Source: Clostridium intestinale DSM 6191
Lineage (GTDB): Bacteria; Bacillota; Clostridia; Clostridiales; Clostridiaceae
Assembly (NCBI RefSeq): GCF_900130055.1
Contig: NZ_FQXU01000007.1
Location: 197,946-261,945 of the forward strand
Direction: 5' to 3'
DNA length: 64,000 bases
This document shows positions 47,447 to 55,807 of this stretch, piece by piece. The stretch's first letter is position 1. Every line of letters begins with the position of its first letter. The translations under genes were made by a program, and so were the position numbers. The notes below the pieces were generated by a model that ran no database searches, was not told the DNA's origin, and saw nothing but the letters and a program-made list of their open reading frames with translations.

Positions 47447-48610
47447 TTACCATTCACCTATTACTTTTTCTTTTTTGTGATCTTCAAAAAAGTCCTTTGA
47501 ATCAAAATAGTTTCCACCTTTATAAAAAGTAGGATCTACATTTATCCATCTATCTTCCTCTTTTAAGTATACTTCATTCCATGCATGTGCAACCCAAGTC
47601 TTTCCATCAAAACCTTGCCCTATTACTACTCTAACCTTTAATGAACTAGCTCTTGCCATTGCAGTAAATAGACATGCATAATCAAAACATATTCCTCTTC
47701 TATCTTTAAAAGTTACAATTGCACCTGATTTATTTCTGAAATTATCATTTAGAATCTCGGTTGCCTTATCATAATCATATTCAACATTCGATCCAACCCA
47801 GGCATAAATAGCCTTAGCTTTCTCTTTATCCGAGGATCTTTTTCTTGTGATCTCATATGCCATATTATCAATTTCACTATTTGATTTTATTCCCTCTTCT
47901 AAAGTAATTCCATTGTAATATACAATCTCATTTACAATCTTATTACTCTCAACACTACCATTTGAGTTTCCTATTTGTTCTTTAACAATCTTAACCTTAA
48001 TAGAATCACCGATTAAATTAGGCAAAGCTCTTGCAAAATTCGATGTTGATATTGGGTTGAATATCTTGCTATAAAAATATTTATAACTTTTCGAATTATT
48101 TACAAGAGTTGATAAGTTATCATTAGGAACAAATGACACAACTCCATGAACTATCATTCCAAACAATAAAGCCATTATTATTCCCTGAGGAATTCTAAAT
48201 ATAGCTCCTATAAATCCCTTTAATAAATTCCCTCCATTATCCCACACATTTTCAACTTTAGTCAATAAAGGCTTAAATATAAGTAGATTTAGTATAAAAA
48301 ATGGAATGAAACATATCCCATATATTATTATAATACTTATTAACAAGAAAATGTAATAAGAAATTTGCGGATATTTTTCAGTAAAATTACTTAAATTTAT
48401 AGATATGCTTTGGATAAAGTCAATATCAAAGAAATAACTTCTATTTAAAAAGTTAATTGTTATTATAAATGAGGTAACAAAACATATACTTTCCTCAATA
48501 CCCCTAATTATTTTCATAAGGTCATTTGCTCTAAATCCTCTTATTACTCCAAATATTATAGGCAACAAAAAACATGCTAGAAATAAAAAGTCTATACTAT
48601 AATCTTTCAT
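47447..48610 (-). CDS. Membrane protein with transglutaminase-like domain
   Basis: A 387-residue protein in two parts. Four hydrophobic spans (about 4-26, 35-55, 82-111, 128-160) form an N-terminal membrane region of CvpA-like layout. A transglutaminase-like core (about 240-370) follows, with catalytic Cys308 in RRGICFDYA, His342 in WVAHAWNEV and Asp359 in NVDPTF. Bacterial members with this core are usually proteases or amidases, or act on wall or exported proteins; the reaction here is unknown. It lies 12 bases after recX and is probably cotranscribed with it. Confidence 0.85.
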   Translation of the reverse strand: MKDYSIDFLFLACFLLPIIFGVIRGFRANDLMKIIRGIEESICFVTSFIITINFLNRSYFFDIDFIQSISINLSNFTEKYPQISYYIFLLISIIIIYGICFIPFFILNLLIFKPLLTKVENVWDNGGNLLKGFIGAIFRIPQGIIMALLFGMIVHGVVSFVPNDNLSTLVNNSKSYKYFYSKIFNPISTSNFARALPNLIGDSIKVKIVKEQIGNSNGSVESNKIVNEIVYYNGITLEEGIKSNSEIDNMAYEITRKRSSDKEKAKAIYAWVGSNVEYDYDKATEILNDNFRNKSGAIVTFKDRRGICFDYACLFTAMARASSLKVRVVIGQGFDGKTWVAHAWNEVYLKEEDRWINVDPTFYKGGNYFDSKDFFEDHKKEKVIGEW

Positions 48611-48622
48611 AACTCACCCTCA

Positions 48623-49261
48623 TTAATCATTAAAATCAAGTTCTACGATTTTTTTCGTTACTTTCTTACAAGTATCATAGTCATATCCTTTTGTCATTAA
48701 AAATCTTATAAGTTTGTTTGATAATTTATATTTATCACTTTCACCTTTTGAAATAACAGCATATTTTTTATATGCTAATTTTTCAGCTACTTCCAGTTCT
48801 GAATCTTTATCAACCATATCAAGATTACTTTTTATAAACTCTTCATCTACTCCCTTTCTAATAAGAGAGTACTTTATTTTGTTTTTTCCAGAAAGTTTAA
48901 TTTTATCTTTAATATACATTTGAGCATATTTCTCATCATTTATAAAATTATACTCCTTAAGAAACTCAATAGCTCTTTGAATAGAAATTTCACTAAATTC
49001 TTTAGTTAACAACTTCTCTCTTACTTCTTTTTCAGTTTTATAAGATCTTTCCATCATCTTTAAAGCAGCACTTTTACATTTTAAGTACTCTTCCTGTTCT
49101 ATAACTTCCCTAAGTTCATCAACATTAACGACCTTGCCCTTAGTAAGATTATAATTATACACAAGTTCCCCAAAACAAGCAAATGCAAACTCATCATCTA
49201 TAAAAACATTAACTCTATCTTTATTTCGTTTCCCAACCTCTATCTTAGTGATTTTATTCAA
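48623..49261 (-). CDS. recX: RecX family regulatory protein
   Basis: The 212 residues fit RecX: an N-terminal extension (ITKIEVGKRNKDRVNVFIDDEF) and three tandem three-helix repeats (AALKMMERSYKTEKEVREKL, EFLKEYNFINDEKYAQMYI, and a third near the end). RecX binds RecA filaments and limits their activity. The start is probably TTG at 49261: the family sequence begins there and no ATG fits. That TTG overlaps the stop of a 23-codon ORF upstream (TTGA), which suggests coupling. Confidence 0.88.
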   Translation of the reverse strand: MNKITKIEVGKRNKDRVNVFIDDEFAFACFGELVYNYNLTKGKVVNVDELREVIEQEEYLKCKSAALKMMERSYKTEKEVREKLLTKEFSEISIQRAIEFLKEYNFINDEKYAQMYIKDKIKLSGKNKIKYSLIRKGVDEEFIKSNLDMVDKDSELEVAEKLAYKKYAVISKGESDKYKLSNKLIRFLMTKGYDYDTCKKVTKKIVELDFND

Positions 49262-49329
49262 ATAACTTCAACCTTTCTTAACTCCTCAATATATGCACCT
49301 CTGCTCTGTAGGAGTTCGAAGAACTCCAT
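49258..49329 (-). CDS. Possible 23-codon ORF coupled to recX
   Basis: This short ORF has an AGAAGGA site five bases before its ATG (49327-49329). Its TGA overlaps the recX TTG start (TTGA). It spans the junction of repeat units 2 and 3. Its core LLQSRGAY matches LLQGSGAY in the ORF just upstream. Whether it is translated is not known; it may be a leader that couples recX to the repeats. Confidence 0.35.
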   Translation of the reverse strand: MEFFELLQSRGAYIEELRKVEVI

Positions 49330-49492
49330 TAAATTCCTTCTCACCTAATCTTGCAGACCACCATCAAATAATTCTCTAACTTCTTAGTATATGCACCACT
49401 GCCCTGTAGAAGCCGCCTCTCAGGCTTCATCAAATCCTTCTGCCTAACGTAGCGGAACATCAAATAATTCTCTAGCTTCTCAGTATGTGCAC
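49262..49492 (-). repeat. Tandem 96-98 nt repeats derived from the M16 gene end
   Basis: Two full units (49492-49397, 49396-49299) and a partial third (49298-49262), read on the minus strand. Each starts GTGCAYATA with an AGRAGYTA element. Units 1 and 2 then share GAGAATTATTTGATG, a TTAGG...AGAAGGA segment, and end TACAGRGCAG. The core differs but stays self-complementary: GAAGCC/GGCTTC in unit 1, GGAGTTC/GAACTCC in unit 2. The beginning of unit 1 is the coding end of the M16 peptidase (VHILRS-stop), and the same six codons recur in unit 2. GC content is visibly higher than nearby. Confidence 0.85.
49341..49460 (-). CDS. Possible 39-codon ORF within the repeats
   Basis: An ATG at 49460 in repeat unit 1 opens a 39-codon frame that crosses into unit 2 and ends TGA. 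In this frame both units encode a KLENYLM segment; the frame also has LLQGSGAY. It is out of phase with the peptidase frame that ends in unit 1. The ribosome site is weak. The TGA is 11 bases before the ATG of the next small ORF. Confidence 0.3.
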   Translation of the reverse strand: MFRYVRQKDLMKPERRLLQGSGAYTKKLENYLMVVCKIR

Positions 49493-50710
49493 CGTAGGCT
49501 CCCTCAATATATATTCCGCTGCCTTATATATATCTTCTGGTTTTAAAGAATCTAAATTGTGCATGTCTTTAATAAACTCAAACATGCTTTCACCTTCTAG
49601 TATTTGATGCAATACATAGTTTCCTAAATCAGTTGAGTCCTCAAGTGTTGATACCACAGCTGTTTTATGAACCTTTTTCATCAAATCAAAAGTTGATTCA
49701 TCAAAAACTATATCTTTAGATTTAATTTTTTCTATACATTCATTTATAACATTAATTGCTTCTTCAACATTTTCTTCAACAAGGGAAGTAAATATATGAA
49801 GGGTTTTTACATTACTGCTTAAATCTAAATGAGTGTATACATCATAGGCAAAACCTCTTTTTTCTCTTAACTCTCTAAATAATATTGAATTAGAACTTTC
49901 ACCTAATTTGTGATTTAAAATCTTAATAGGTAATTCTAATTCTTTTGGAACATCATTAAAAGAAAATAAATAAGTTATTGTAGCTTGTTCTATATCATTT
50001 TTATGACTTTCAAACACACCAGCAATATTCTTTTCTAAATTAAAGTCCTTATCCCCTATTATCTTATTGCTCCACTTATCAAAATACTTTTTAACAAGTT
50101 CTATAGCTTTATCATGATCATAACTTGATACAAAGGTCAAAACTGTATTTTTAGGCATATAATACTTGTTATAATATTCTACCAAATTTTTCCTTGAAAA
50201 AGAAGCAATACTTTTTTCTGTTCCCATAATATCATATTTTAATGGACTTTCATTAAATGCAAAAGTACTAGTTCTTCTAAAACTTAAATCTTCTACATCA
50301 TCTTTACTTGTCCTTATTTCAGATAATATAACATCTCTTTCTTTTTTCATTTCTTTTATATCAAATGAGGGGTTCACTATCATATCACTTAGAATATCAA
50401 CAGCATTTTCAATTTCTTCTTCTAGGCAAGTTATTGAATAAACTGTAGATGTGTAATCTGTATAAGCATTATATTCTCCACCTAAGGCTTCTAGGTCATC
50501 ATTTAGCTTTTCGTTGTTTCTTGTTTTAGTTCCTTTAAACATCATGTGTTCTATAAAATGAGATATTCCCTTCTCATTTTCTTTTTCATATAGAGCCCCT
50601 ATCTTAATTCCTAAATTTAAAGATGCTAATTGTGTTTCTCTCTTTATTGTTATTACTTTAAATCCATTATCTAAAACATCCTCTTTAGCATCAAAGTTAA
50701 GTCTTACCAT
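49472..50710 (-). CDS. M16 family zinc peptidase
   Basis: The 412-residue protein is a single M16B-type processing-peptidase chain. Residues 51-55 form the inverted zinc motif HFIEH, with the downstream glutamate in the ENAVDILSDMI region; the C-terminal half is the non-catalytic M16 domain with REKRGFAYDVY. Family proteases degrade or process peptides; B. subtilis YmxG is of this type. The last codons are duplicated downstream in tandem repeats, so its 3' end is unusual. It is divergent from a two-component system. Confidence 0.92.
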   Translation of the reverse strand: MVRLNFDAKEDVLDNGFKVITIKRETQLASLNLGIKIGALYEKENEKGISHFIEHMMFKGTKTRNNEKLNDDLEALGGEYNAYTDYTSTVYSITCLEEEIENAVDILSDMIVNPSFDIKEMKKERDVILSEIRTSKDDVEDLSFRRTSTFAFNESPLKYDIMGTEKSIASFSRKNLVEYYNKYYMPKNTVLTFVSSYDHDKAIELVKKYFDKWSNKIIGDKDFNLEKNIAGVFESHKNDIEQATITYLFSFNDVPKELELPIKILNHKLGESSNSILFRELREKRGFAYDVYTHLDLSSNVKTLHIFTSLVEENVEEAINVINECIEKIKSKDIVFDESTFDLMKKVHKTAVVSTLEDSTDLGNYVLHQILEGESMFEFIKDMHNLDSLKPEDIYKAAEYILREPTVHILRS

Positions 50711-50864
50711 TAAAACACTCCTTATAGTTAATTACTTTTAATATACTCTCCACTTATTATATAATATAATCTAAACTAAAACCATTTTATTTAAAAATTC
50801 AGATTATCTATATTTTTTATGTATAATAATTATTATATAATTAGACTAGAAAGGAGTTAGACCT

Positions 50865-51539
50865 ATGAAAACTTTATTAATTGTTGAAGATGAACTTAGA
50901 ATTAGATCTCTTTTAAGAGACTACTTAACTATTGAAAATTATACTATCATAGAAGCTTCAAATGGAAATGAGGGGTTGCACCTATTTAAACAAAACAAAG
51001 TAGATTTAATAATTTTAGATATCATGATGCCTGGACTAAATGGTTTAACATTAACTCAAGAAATCAGGAAAGCCTCATCTGTTCCTATAATTTTATTAAC
51101 TGCTAAAAGCCAAGAAGAGGATAAATTACTCGGCTATGAATTGGGTGCAGATGACTATGTAACAAAACCTTTTTCACCAAAAGTTTTGGTTGCAAAAATC
51201 AAAGCACTTTTAAAAAGAACTTCAAAAGAAACCAATTTAACCGTATTAGAACTTGGAAAACTTTCCTTAAATAAAGATTCTATGGATGTAAGCGTAGAGG
51301 ATAAACCTATTAACTTAACCCCTAAAGAGTTTGAACTTCTCGTTTTTTTAACTGACAACATAAACATAGTTTTATCAAGAGACACTATGTTAGATGGAGT
51401 ATGGGGTTTTGATTATTATGGAGATTCAAGAGTAGTTGATACCACAATTAAGCGACTTAGAGAGAAGTTAACTACGGCTTCTGAATATATAGTTACTGTT
51501 AGAGGAAGCGGATATAAGTTTGAGGTAAAAGATGCGTAG
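50865..51539 (+). CDS. OmpR-family response regulator
   Basis: The 224-residue protein has a receiver domain with acidic pocket EDE (8-10), phospho-acceptor Asp52 in ILDIMMPG, Thr79 and Lys101 in YVTKPFSP. A winged-helix trans_reg_C domain (about 125-222) follows: INLTPKEFELLVFL, then VVDTTIKRLREKL and VRGSGYKF. It should bind DNA as a dimer when phosphorylated by the kinase whose gene overlaps its 3' end. Target genes are not known. GGAG precedes the ATG. Confidence 0.95.
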   Translation: MKTLLIVEDELRIRSLLRDYLTIENYTIIEASNGNEGLHLFKQNKVDLIILDIMMPGLNGLTLTQEIRKASSVPIILLTAKSQEEDKLLGYELGADDYVTKPFSPKVLVAKIKALLKRTSKETNLTVLELGKLSLNKDSMDVSVEDKPINLTPKEFELLVFLTDNINIVLSRDTMLDGVWGFDYYGDSRVVDTTIKRLREKLTTASEYIVTVRGSGYKFEVKDA

Positions 51540-53025
51540 TAAAATAGGAAAAAAGATTTTTTTTATTACCTTTATAGCATTAATAATATTAGTTTCTCTT
51601 ATATTAATTTTTCAAAAACACTTTTTCGAGAAGTTTTATATAAACGAAAAAAACAATTCATTAATCAAATCTGTAGAGGAATTTAGAAATTCTAATTCAG
51701 CAGTAGAATATAATCAAGGAGTGGAATTATATAAAAGAGCTCTTTTGCCAGCCATGAATAAATTTGAAACTAATAATAATGCAAAAGTAGGAGTTGTAAC
51801 TCCAAAAGATTCCCTTATATATATAGCTACTAATGAATATACAGAATCTTCATTTAAGCAAATATATAATAACTTGTATTTACCTAACTCTCAATATATT
51901 TCCTCCGGTAAAATCTTTGTCACTATTTCAGATAATTCAAACTTTGATCCAACTATTACTGTAGTTATCTGTAAATTGAATGATGGTTCTATTTTAATGG
52001 CAGTATCTTCTGTAGAGCCTATAAGAGAAGCTACTAGCGTTTTAAATAGATTTTTACCATATTTTATAGTTGGAACCCTTATGGTAGCTTTATTTTATTC
52101 TATGATTTTATCTAAATACATAGGAGATCCTCTTATAAAACTAAATAAAATAGCTAAAAAAATGAGTAACATGGATTTTTCTGAAAGATATACTCCTTTA
52201 GAAGATGATGAAATAAATAATCTTGGAACAACTTTAAACTTTTTATCAGAAAATCTAGAATCTGCTTTAACGGAACTTAAAAGTAAAAATGATATTCTAC
52301 AAGAAGAAGTTGAACATGAAAGAAAAGTTGAAGAAATGAGAAAAGGCTTTATTGCAGATGTATCTCATGAATTAAAAACTCCTATAGGTATAATAGAAGG
52401 TTATGCAGAAGGAATTAGAGATGGCATAGTTCAGGGAGAAGCTAAAAATGATTATTTAAATATCATAATAGATGAGGCTCATAAAATGAATAAACTTGTT
52501 ATGGATATGCTTGAACTATCAAAACTTCAATCAGGTAATGTTAAACCTAACATAGAAACTTTTAATATAATTAGAATGATTCAAGGTTCACTTAGAAAGT
52601 ATAATGTATTAATTAGAGAAAAATCCCTAGAAGTCGTTTTTAATCCTGAATTTGAGTATTTGTATGTTGAAGGTGATACTTTTCAAATAGAACAAGTACT
52701 AAGTAATTTCATGACAAATGCTATTAAATACACACCTTCTAGTGAAAAGATAGTTATATCTATAGAGAAACTTGAAAGTAAAGTCCTAATATCTATTGAA
52801 AATCTTGGTGTCCAAATATCTAAAGATGAACTCGATAATATCTGGAACAAGTTCTATAAAATAGATAAGTCTAGAGTAAGAGATAAAAACTCATCAGGTT
52901 TAGGATTATCTATAACCAAAGGAATTCTTGATCTTCATAACAGTTCCTACGGAATACAAAACACTTCAAATGGAGTACTATCATACTTCACTTTAAACTT
53001 AAGTGCAGATGAGAAACTTGAGTAA
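51532..53025 (+). CDS. Sensor histidine kinase
   Basis: A 497-residue HAMP-type kinase: N-terminal span (about 9-27), an extracytoplasmic sensor domain (about 28-170), a second span (about 176-193), HAMP (about 195-245), a HisKA with phospho-acceptor His279 in DVSHELKTPI, and a HATPase_c with N box NFMTNAIKYTP and GLGLSITKG. The sensor domain has no feature I recognise. The ATG lies 8 bases inside the regulator gene, so translation is coupled and the two form a two-component pair. Confidence 0.95.
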   Translation: MRSKIGKKIFFITFIALIILVSLILIFQKHFFEKFYINEKNNSLIKSVEEFRNSNSAVEYNQGVELYKRALLPAMNKFETNNNAKVGVVTPKDSLIYIATNEYTESSFKQIYNNLYLPNSQYISSGKIFVTISDNSNFDPTITVVICKLNDGSILMAVSSVEPIREATSVLNRFLPYFIVGTLMVALFYSMILSKYIGDPLIKLNKIAKKMSNMDFSERYTPLEDDEINNLGTTLNFLSENLESALTELKSKNDILQEEVEHERKVEEMRKGFIADVSHELKTPIGIIEGYAEGIRDGIVQGEAKNDYLNIIIDEAHKMNKLVMDMLELSKLQSGNVKPNIETFNIIRMIQGSLRKYNVLIREKSLEVVFNPEFEYLYVEGDTFQIEQVLSNFMTNAIKYTPSSEKIVISIEKLESKVLISIENLGVQISKDELDNIWNKFYKIDKSRVRDKNSSGLGLSITKGILDLHNSSYGIQNTSNGVLSYFTLNLSADEKLE

Positions 53026-53053
53026 TTGAAATTTTAAAATTGAGAATCAACAT

Positions 53054-53090
53054 TAAATAGAGAAATTCATGAAATGAATTTCTCTATTTA
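53054..53090. terminator. Bidirectional hairpin between kinase and SDR genes
   Basis: Perfect 17-bp stem (53054-53070 with 53074-53090), GAA loop, between convergent stop codons. It is framed by a further inverted pair (53038-53049 with 53129-53140). Poor T tracts. Confidence 0.7.
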
Positions 53091-53159
53091 ATTGACTATT
53101 CTTCTCTACTAATTGTCAATTAATATACTGGTTCTCAATTGTCAACTTTCCATTCTCGA

Positions 53160-53903
53160 CTAAATAAATCCACCATCAACTGTTATTATTTGTCCAGTTA
53201 AATAAGAACTTTCATCACTGCATAAATAAGAAACTACTTCTCCTATTTCTTGAACCTTTCCAAACCTTCCTATAGGGATCTCCATTTCTAAGCTTTCTAT
53301 ATCTTCTTTACTCATCCAACTATTCATTTCTGTATCTATAACTCCTGGAGCCACCCCATTAATTCTAATATTACTAGGGGCCATTTCTTTAGCTAAAGCC
53401 TTAGTAAAAGAATTTATTGCTCCCTTTGTGGAAGAATATACTGCTTCGCAAGAAGCTCCTTGAACTCCCCATATTGATGATATATTAACTATTGAACCTT
53501 GTTTTCTTTCTGTCATATGAGGTAAAACAGCATGGCTCATATTTAAAGTTCCCTTCATATTAGTATCTATTAGTTCATATATCTCTTCAATACGCATATC
53601 CATAAAAAGTCCTACTTTAGATATACCTGCATTATTTATAAGTATATTAATCTTCCCAAAACTATTTATAACTTCCTGAACTAATGTTTTACACTCGTCA
53701 TATATACTTACATCTGCTTTTATTATATGTCCATATCCACCTGCTTCTTTTAAAAGTTCAAGTGTTTTTTCTGCACCAGATTTATTGCTTTTATAGTTTA
53801 TTACGACTGTTGCTCCTTTTTTTGAAAGCTCTAAAGCTATTCCTCTTCCTATCCCAGAAGAAGCTCCTGTAACAATTGCTACTTTTCCTTTTAAACTACT
53901 CAT
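53160..53903 (-). CDS. SDR-family oxidoreductase, FabG-like
   Basis: The 247-residue short-chain dehydrogenase has the cofactor loop TGASSGIGRGIALEL, NNAG in LINNAGIS, the catalytic Ser (NISSIWG) and YxxxK (YSSTKGAI), and ends TGQIITVDGGFI. It is closest to FabG-type 3-oxoacyl-ACP reductases and sugar/alcohol dehydrogenases; with no fab genes nearby, a role in fatty acid synthesis is not assured. Last gene of the MPE-dipeptidase-SDR unit, 8 bases after the dipeptidase. Confidence 0.88.
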   Translation of the reverse strand: MSSLKGKVAIVTGASSGIGRGIALELSKKGATVVINYKSNKSGAEKTLELLKEAGGYGHIIKADVSIYDECKTLVQEVINSFGKINILINNAGISKVGLFMDMRIEEIYELIDTNMKGTLNMSHAVLPHMTERKQGSIVNISSIWGVQGASCEAVYSSTKGAINSFTKALAKEMAPSNIRINGVAPGVIDTEMNSWMSKEDIESLEMEIPIGRFGKVQEIGEVVSYLCSDESSYLTGQIITVDGGFI

Positions 53904-53911
53904 TTTTCCTC

Positions 53912-54850
53912 CTAAGCTAGTACATCCTTTAATACTCTCAATGCATTTTTATAAAATATCTTCTCAATTTCCTCCTCTTTAAATCCATTTTTAAGAAGTT
54001 CTTCTGCTAAAATTGGCATTTTTGATGCATTTTTTATTTCAACCTTATTATCAATACCATCAAAGTCACTTCCTAATGCTATTACATCTACTCCACCTAC
54101 ATTTTTAATGTGTTTTAAATGAAGTATCATATCTTGAATTCTAGATATCTTGCTGCCACCTAAAAAAGGAGCACAAAAGTTTAATCCCATAACTCCACCT
54201 TTTTCAGAAAGAATCTTAATCATATCATCTGTTAAGTTTCTTGAATGGTTTGTTATAGCTCTGGCATTAGAATGAGTAGCTACAAAAGGTTTTATACTTT
54301 CTCTACTTACATCATAGAAACCACCATCAGATAAATGAGAAACATCAACAATAATTCCTAAGTTATTCATTTCTCCTATTAACTCAAATCCAAAATTTTT
54401 AAGTCCCTTGCTTGAACACTCTTTTATACAATTAGGATAACCTATAGAATTCTCAAAGTTCCAGGTTAAAGTTATACCTCTTATACCTTTGTCGTATACT
54501 TTATAGAGGTTTTCCATATCTCCCTTTAAAACTTCACCTTCTTCTATTGTATATAAACATCCTATTTTACCTTTATCTTCGATAGCTTTTATATCTTCAA
54601 ATCTTTTTATAACTTCTATATCCTGTTCATTTAATTTGATCTGATTTTGGAAGTTATGATACATAGCATCAAATTTCTCAAATGAATCTATTTCCTTATT
54701 TAGTTCAACAAAATAGGCAAAAAACTGAATTATAGCATTTCCTGTTTTAAGTTTCTCTATATCTACTGTACCATTACTCTTTTTTAGAGAATTTTCTCTA
54801 TTATCAAGTATAAATGAAGGTGTGTCACAATGCATATCTATAAATTTCAT
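53912..54850 (-). CDS. M19 membrane dipeptidase-like enzyme
   Basis: A 312-residue amidohydrolase-fold enzyme of the renal dipeptidase family. IDMHCDTPS gives the first HxD metal site, EEGEVLKG the bridging Glu, SHLSDGGFYDV and THSNARAI the histidines, and IALGSDFDGI the Asp near the end. It should cleave dipeptides, possibly those with D-residues from wall turnover. No signal sequence, so cytoplasmic. It follows the metallophosphoesterase after 12 bases. Confidence 0.93.
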   Translation of the reverse strand: MKFIDMHCDTPSFILDNRENSLKKSNGTVDIEKLKTGNAIIQFFAYFVELNKEIDSFEKFDAMYHNFQNQIKLNEQDIEVIKRFEDIKAIEDKGKIGCLYTIEEGEVLKGDMENLYKVYDKGIRGITLTWNFENSIGYPNCIKECSSKGLKNFGFELIGEMNNLGIIVDVSHLSDGGFYDVSRESIKPFVATHSNARAITNHSRNLTDDMIKILSEKGGVMGLNFCAPFLGGSKISRIQDMILHLKHIKNVGGVDVIALGSDFDGIDNKVEIKNASKMPILAEELLKNGFKEEEIEKIFYKNALRVLKDVLA

Positions 54851-54862
54851 AATATATTCTCC

Positions 54863-55720
54863 TTAATAATTTATGATTTTTCTCGTCAATATAATTTTAC
54901 CATCATCTCCTAAATCTAAATACCATTTTATTAAATTTAATTTTCCTTCTATATATTCAATGGTAGTTATATGATTTGGATACACGCAACAACCGTCATT
55001 ATAATAATACCCGCTTTCATGATTACCTAATCTTGCTTTATGAGTATGACCTGCTATAACTTTTTTATTGTTTTTAATGCTCCAATTAAGTATTCTCTTA
55101 TCAACTACTTTTCTTCTAGCTATGTTTTGTGCTGGTAAAGTTGGCGTCTTTATGCCGATGGATTCAACTCTAGCCCATACATTTCTTAATAAGAAACAAG
55201 ATATTCTCCAAAAGGTGCTATTTATATTATCTATTTGATGACCATGAAAAACAAAAAATTCATCTTCTCTTATTTTGAACTTTAAAGCCTCATAAAAATC
55301 TAAATCTCCATATAAAGCTTTAAGTGTTTTATAAAATTTCTCATCCTCACTTCTCTCTAAAAGACTAATAAATTCATGTTTGTATTTTTTTACAATATCA
55401 TGATTTCCCCAAAACAGATAAAGCCTATACTCCTTCTTAAACTTTAATAAAATTTTAAATATCTCTTCATAATAATAACCTATATATCTGTAATCTTTAT
55501 TTCTCCATAAATCATCACCATCACCTATCTCTACAAGCTTAAAATTATTCCTCAAATAATATTTAAGTGCTCCTTTATAGGTATTGTAATTATTCATCAA
55601 TGGATCTTTATAACTTCCATCTCCTCTATGACAATCACTTATAAATACTACTTTATCCTTATCTTCTAAAGTTATAGTTTCTGCTTTTTTATATAATTCA
55701 TCTATTATCTTATTATACAT
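54863..55720 (-). CDS. Calcineurin-like metallophosphoesterase
   Basis: The 285-residue protein has all five family motifs: FISDCHRGDG, EIGDGDDLW, LFWGNHDIV, VFHGHQID and IAGHTHKARLG, which bind two metals. The layout resembles UDP-2,3-diacylglucosamine pyrophosphatase-type proteins (LpxH-like), but this Gram-positive context has no lipid A, so the substrate is unknown. It starts after the glyA terminator and heads a three-gene unit. Confidence 0.88.
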   Translation of the reverse strand: MYNKIIDELYKKAETITLEDKDKVVFISDCHRGDGSYKDPLMNNYNTYKGALKYYLRNNFKLVEIGDGDDLWRNKDYRYIGYYYEEIFKILLKFKKEYRLYLFWGNHDIVKKYKHEFISLLERSEDEKFYKTLKALYGDLDFYEALKFKIREDEFFVFHGHQIDNINSTFWRISCFLLRNVWARVESIGIKTPTLPAQNIARRKVVDKRILNWSIKNNKKVIAGHTHKARLGNHESGYYYNDGCCVYPNHITTIEYIEGKLNLIKWYLDLGDDGKIILTRKIINY

Positions 55721-55767
55721 AAAACCTTTTTTAATTTATTGCTATACATTAATCTTATGTTTTTTAA

Positions 55768-55803
55768 AGAAAAAAATCACCATATTAAATATGATGATTT
55801 TTT
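55768..55803 (-). terminator. Terminator after glyA
   Basis: A long A/T-rich stem with one G-U pair (55771-55785 with 55789-55803) has T7 behind it on the minus strand, beginning 4 bases after the glyA stop. Confidence 0.88.
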
Positions 55804-55807
55804 ATTC

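Noticed and set aside
49262-49492. CRISPR array
   Set aside because: Only two to three units of nearly 100 nt with no short repeat/spacer periodicity and no cas genes; it is a tandem duplication.
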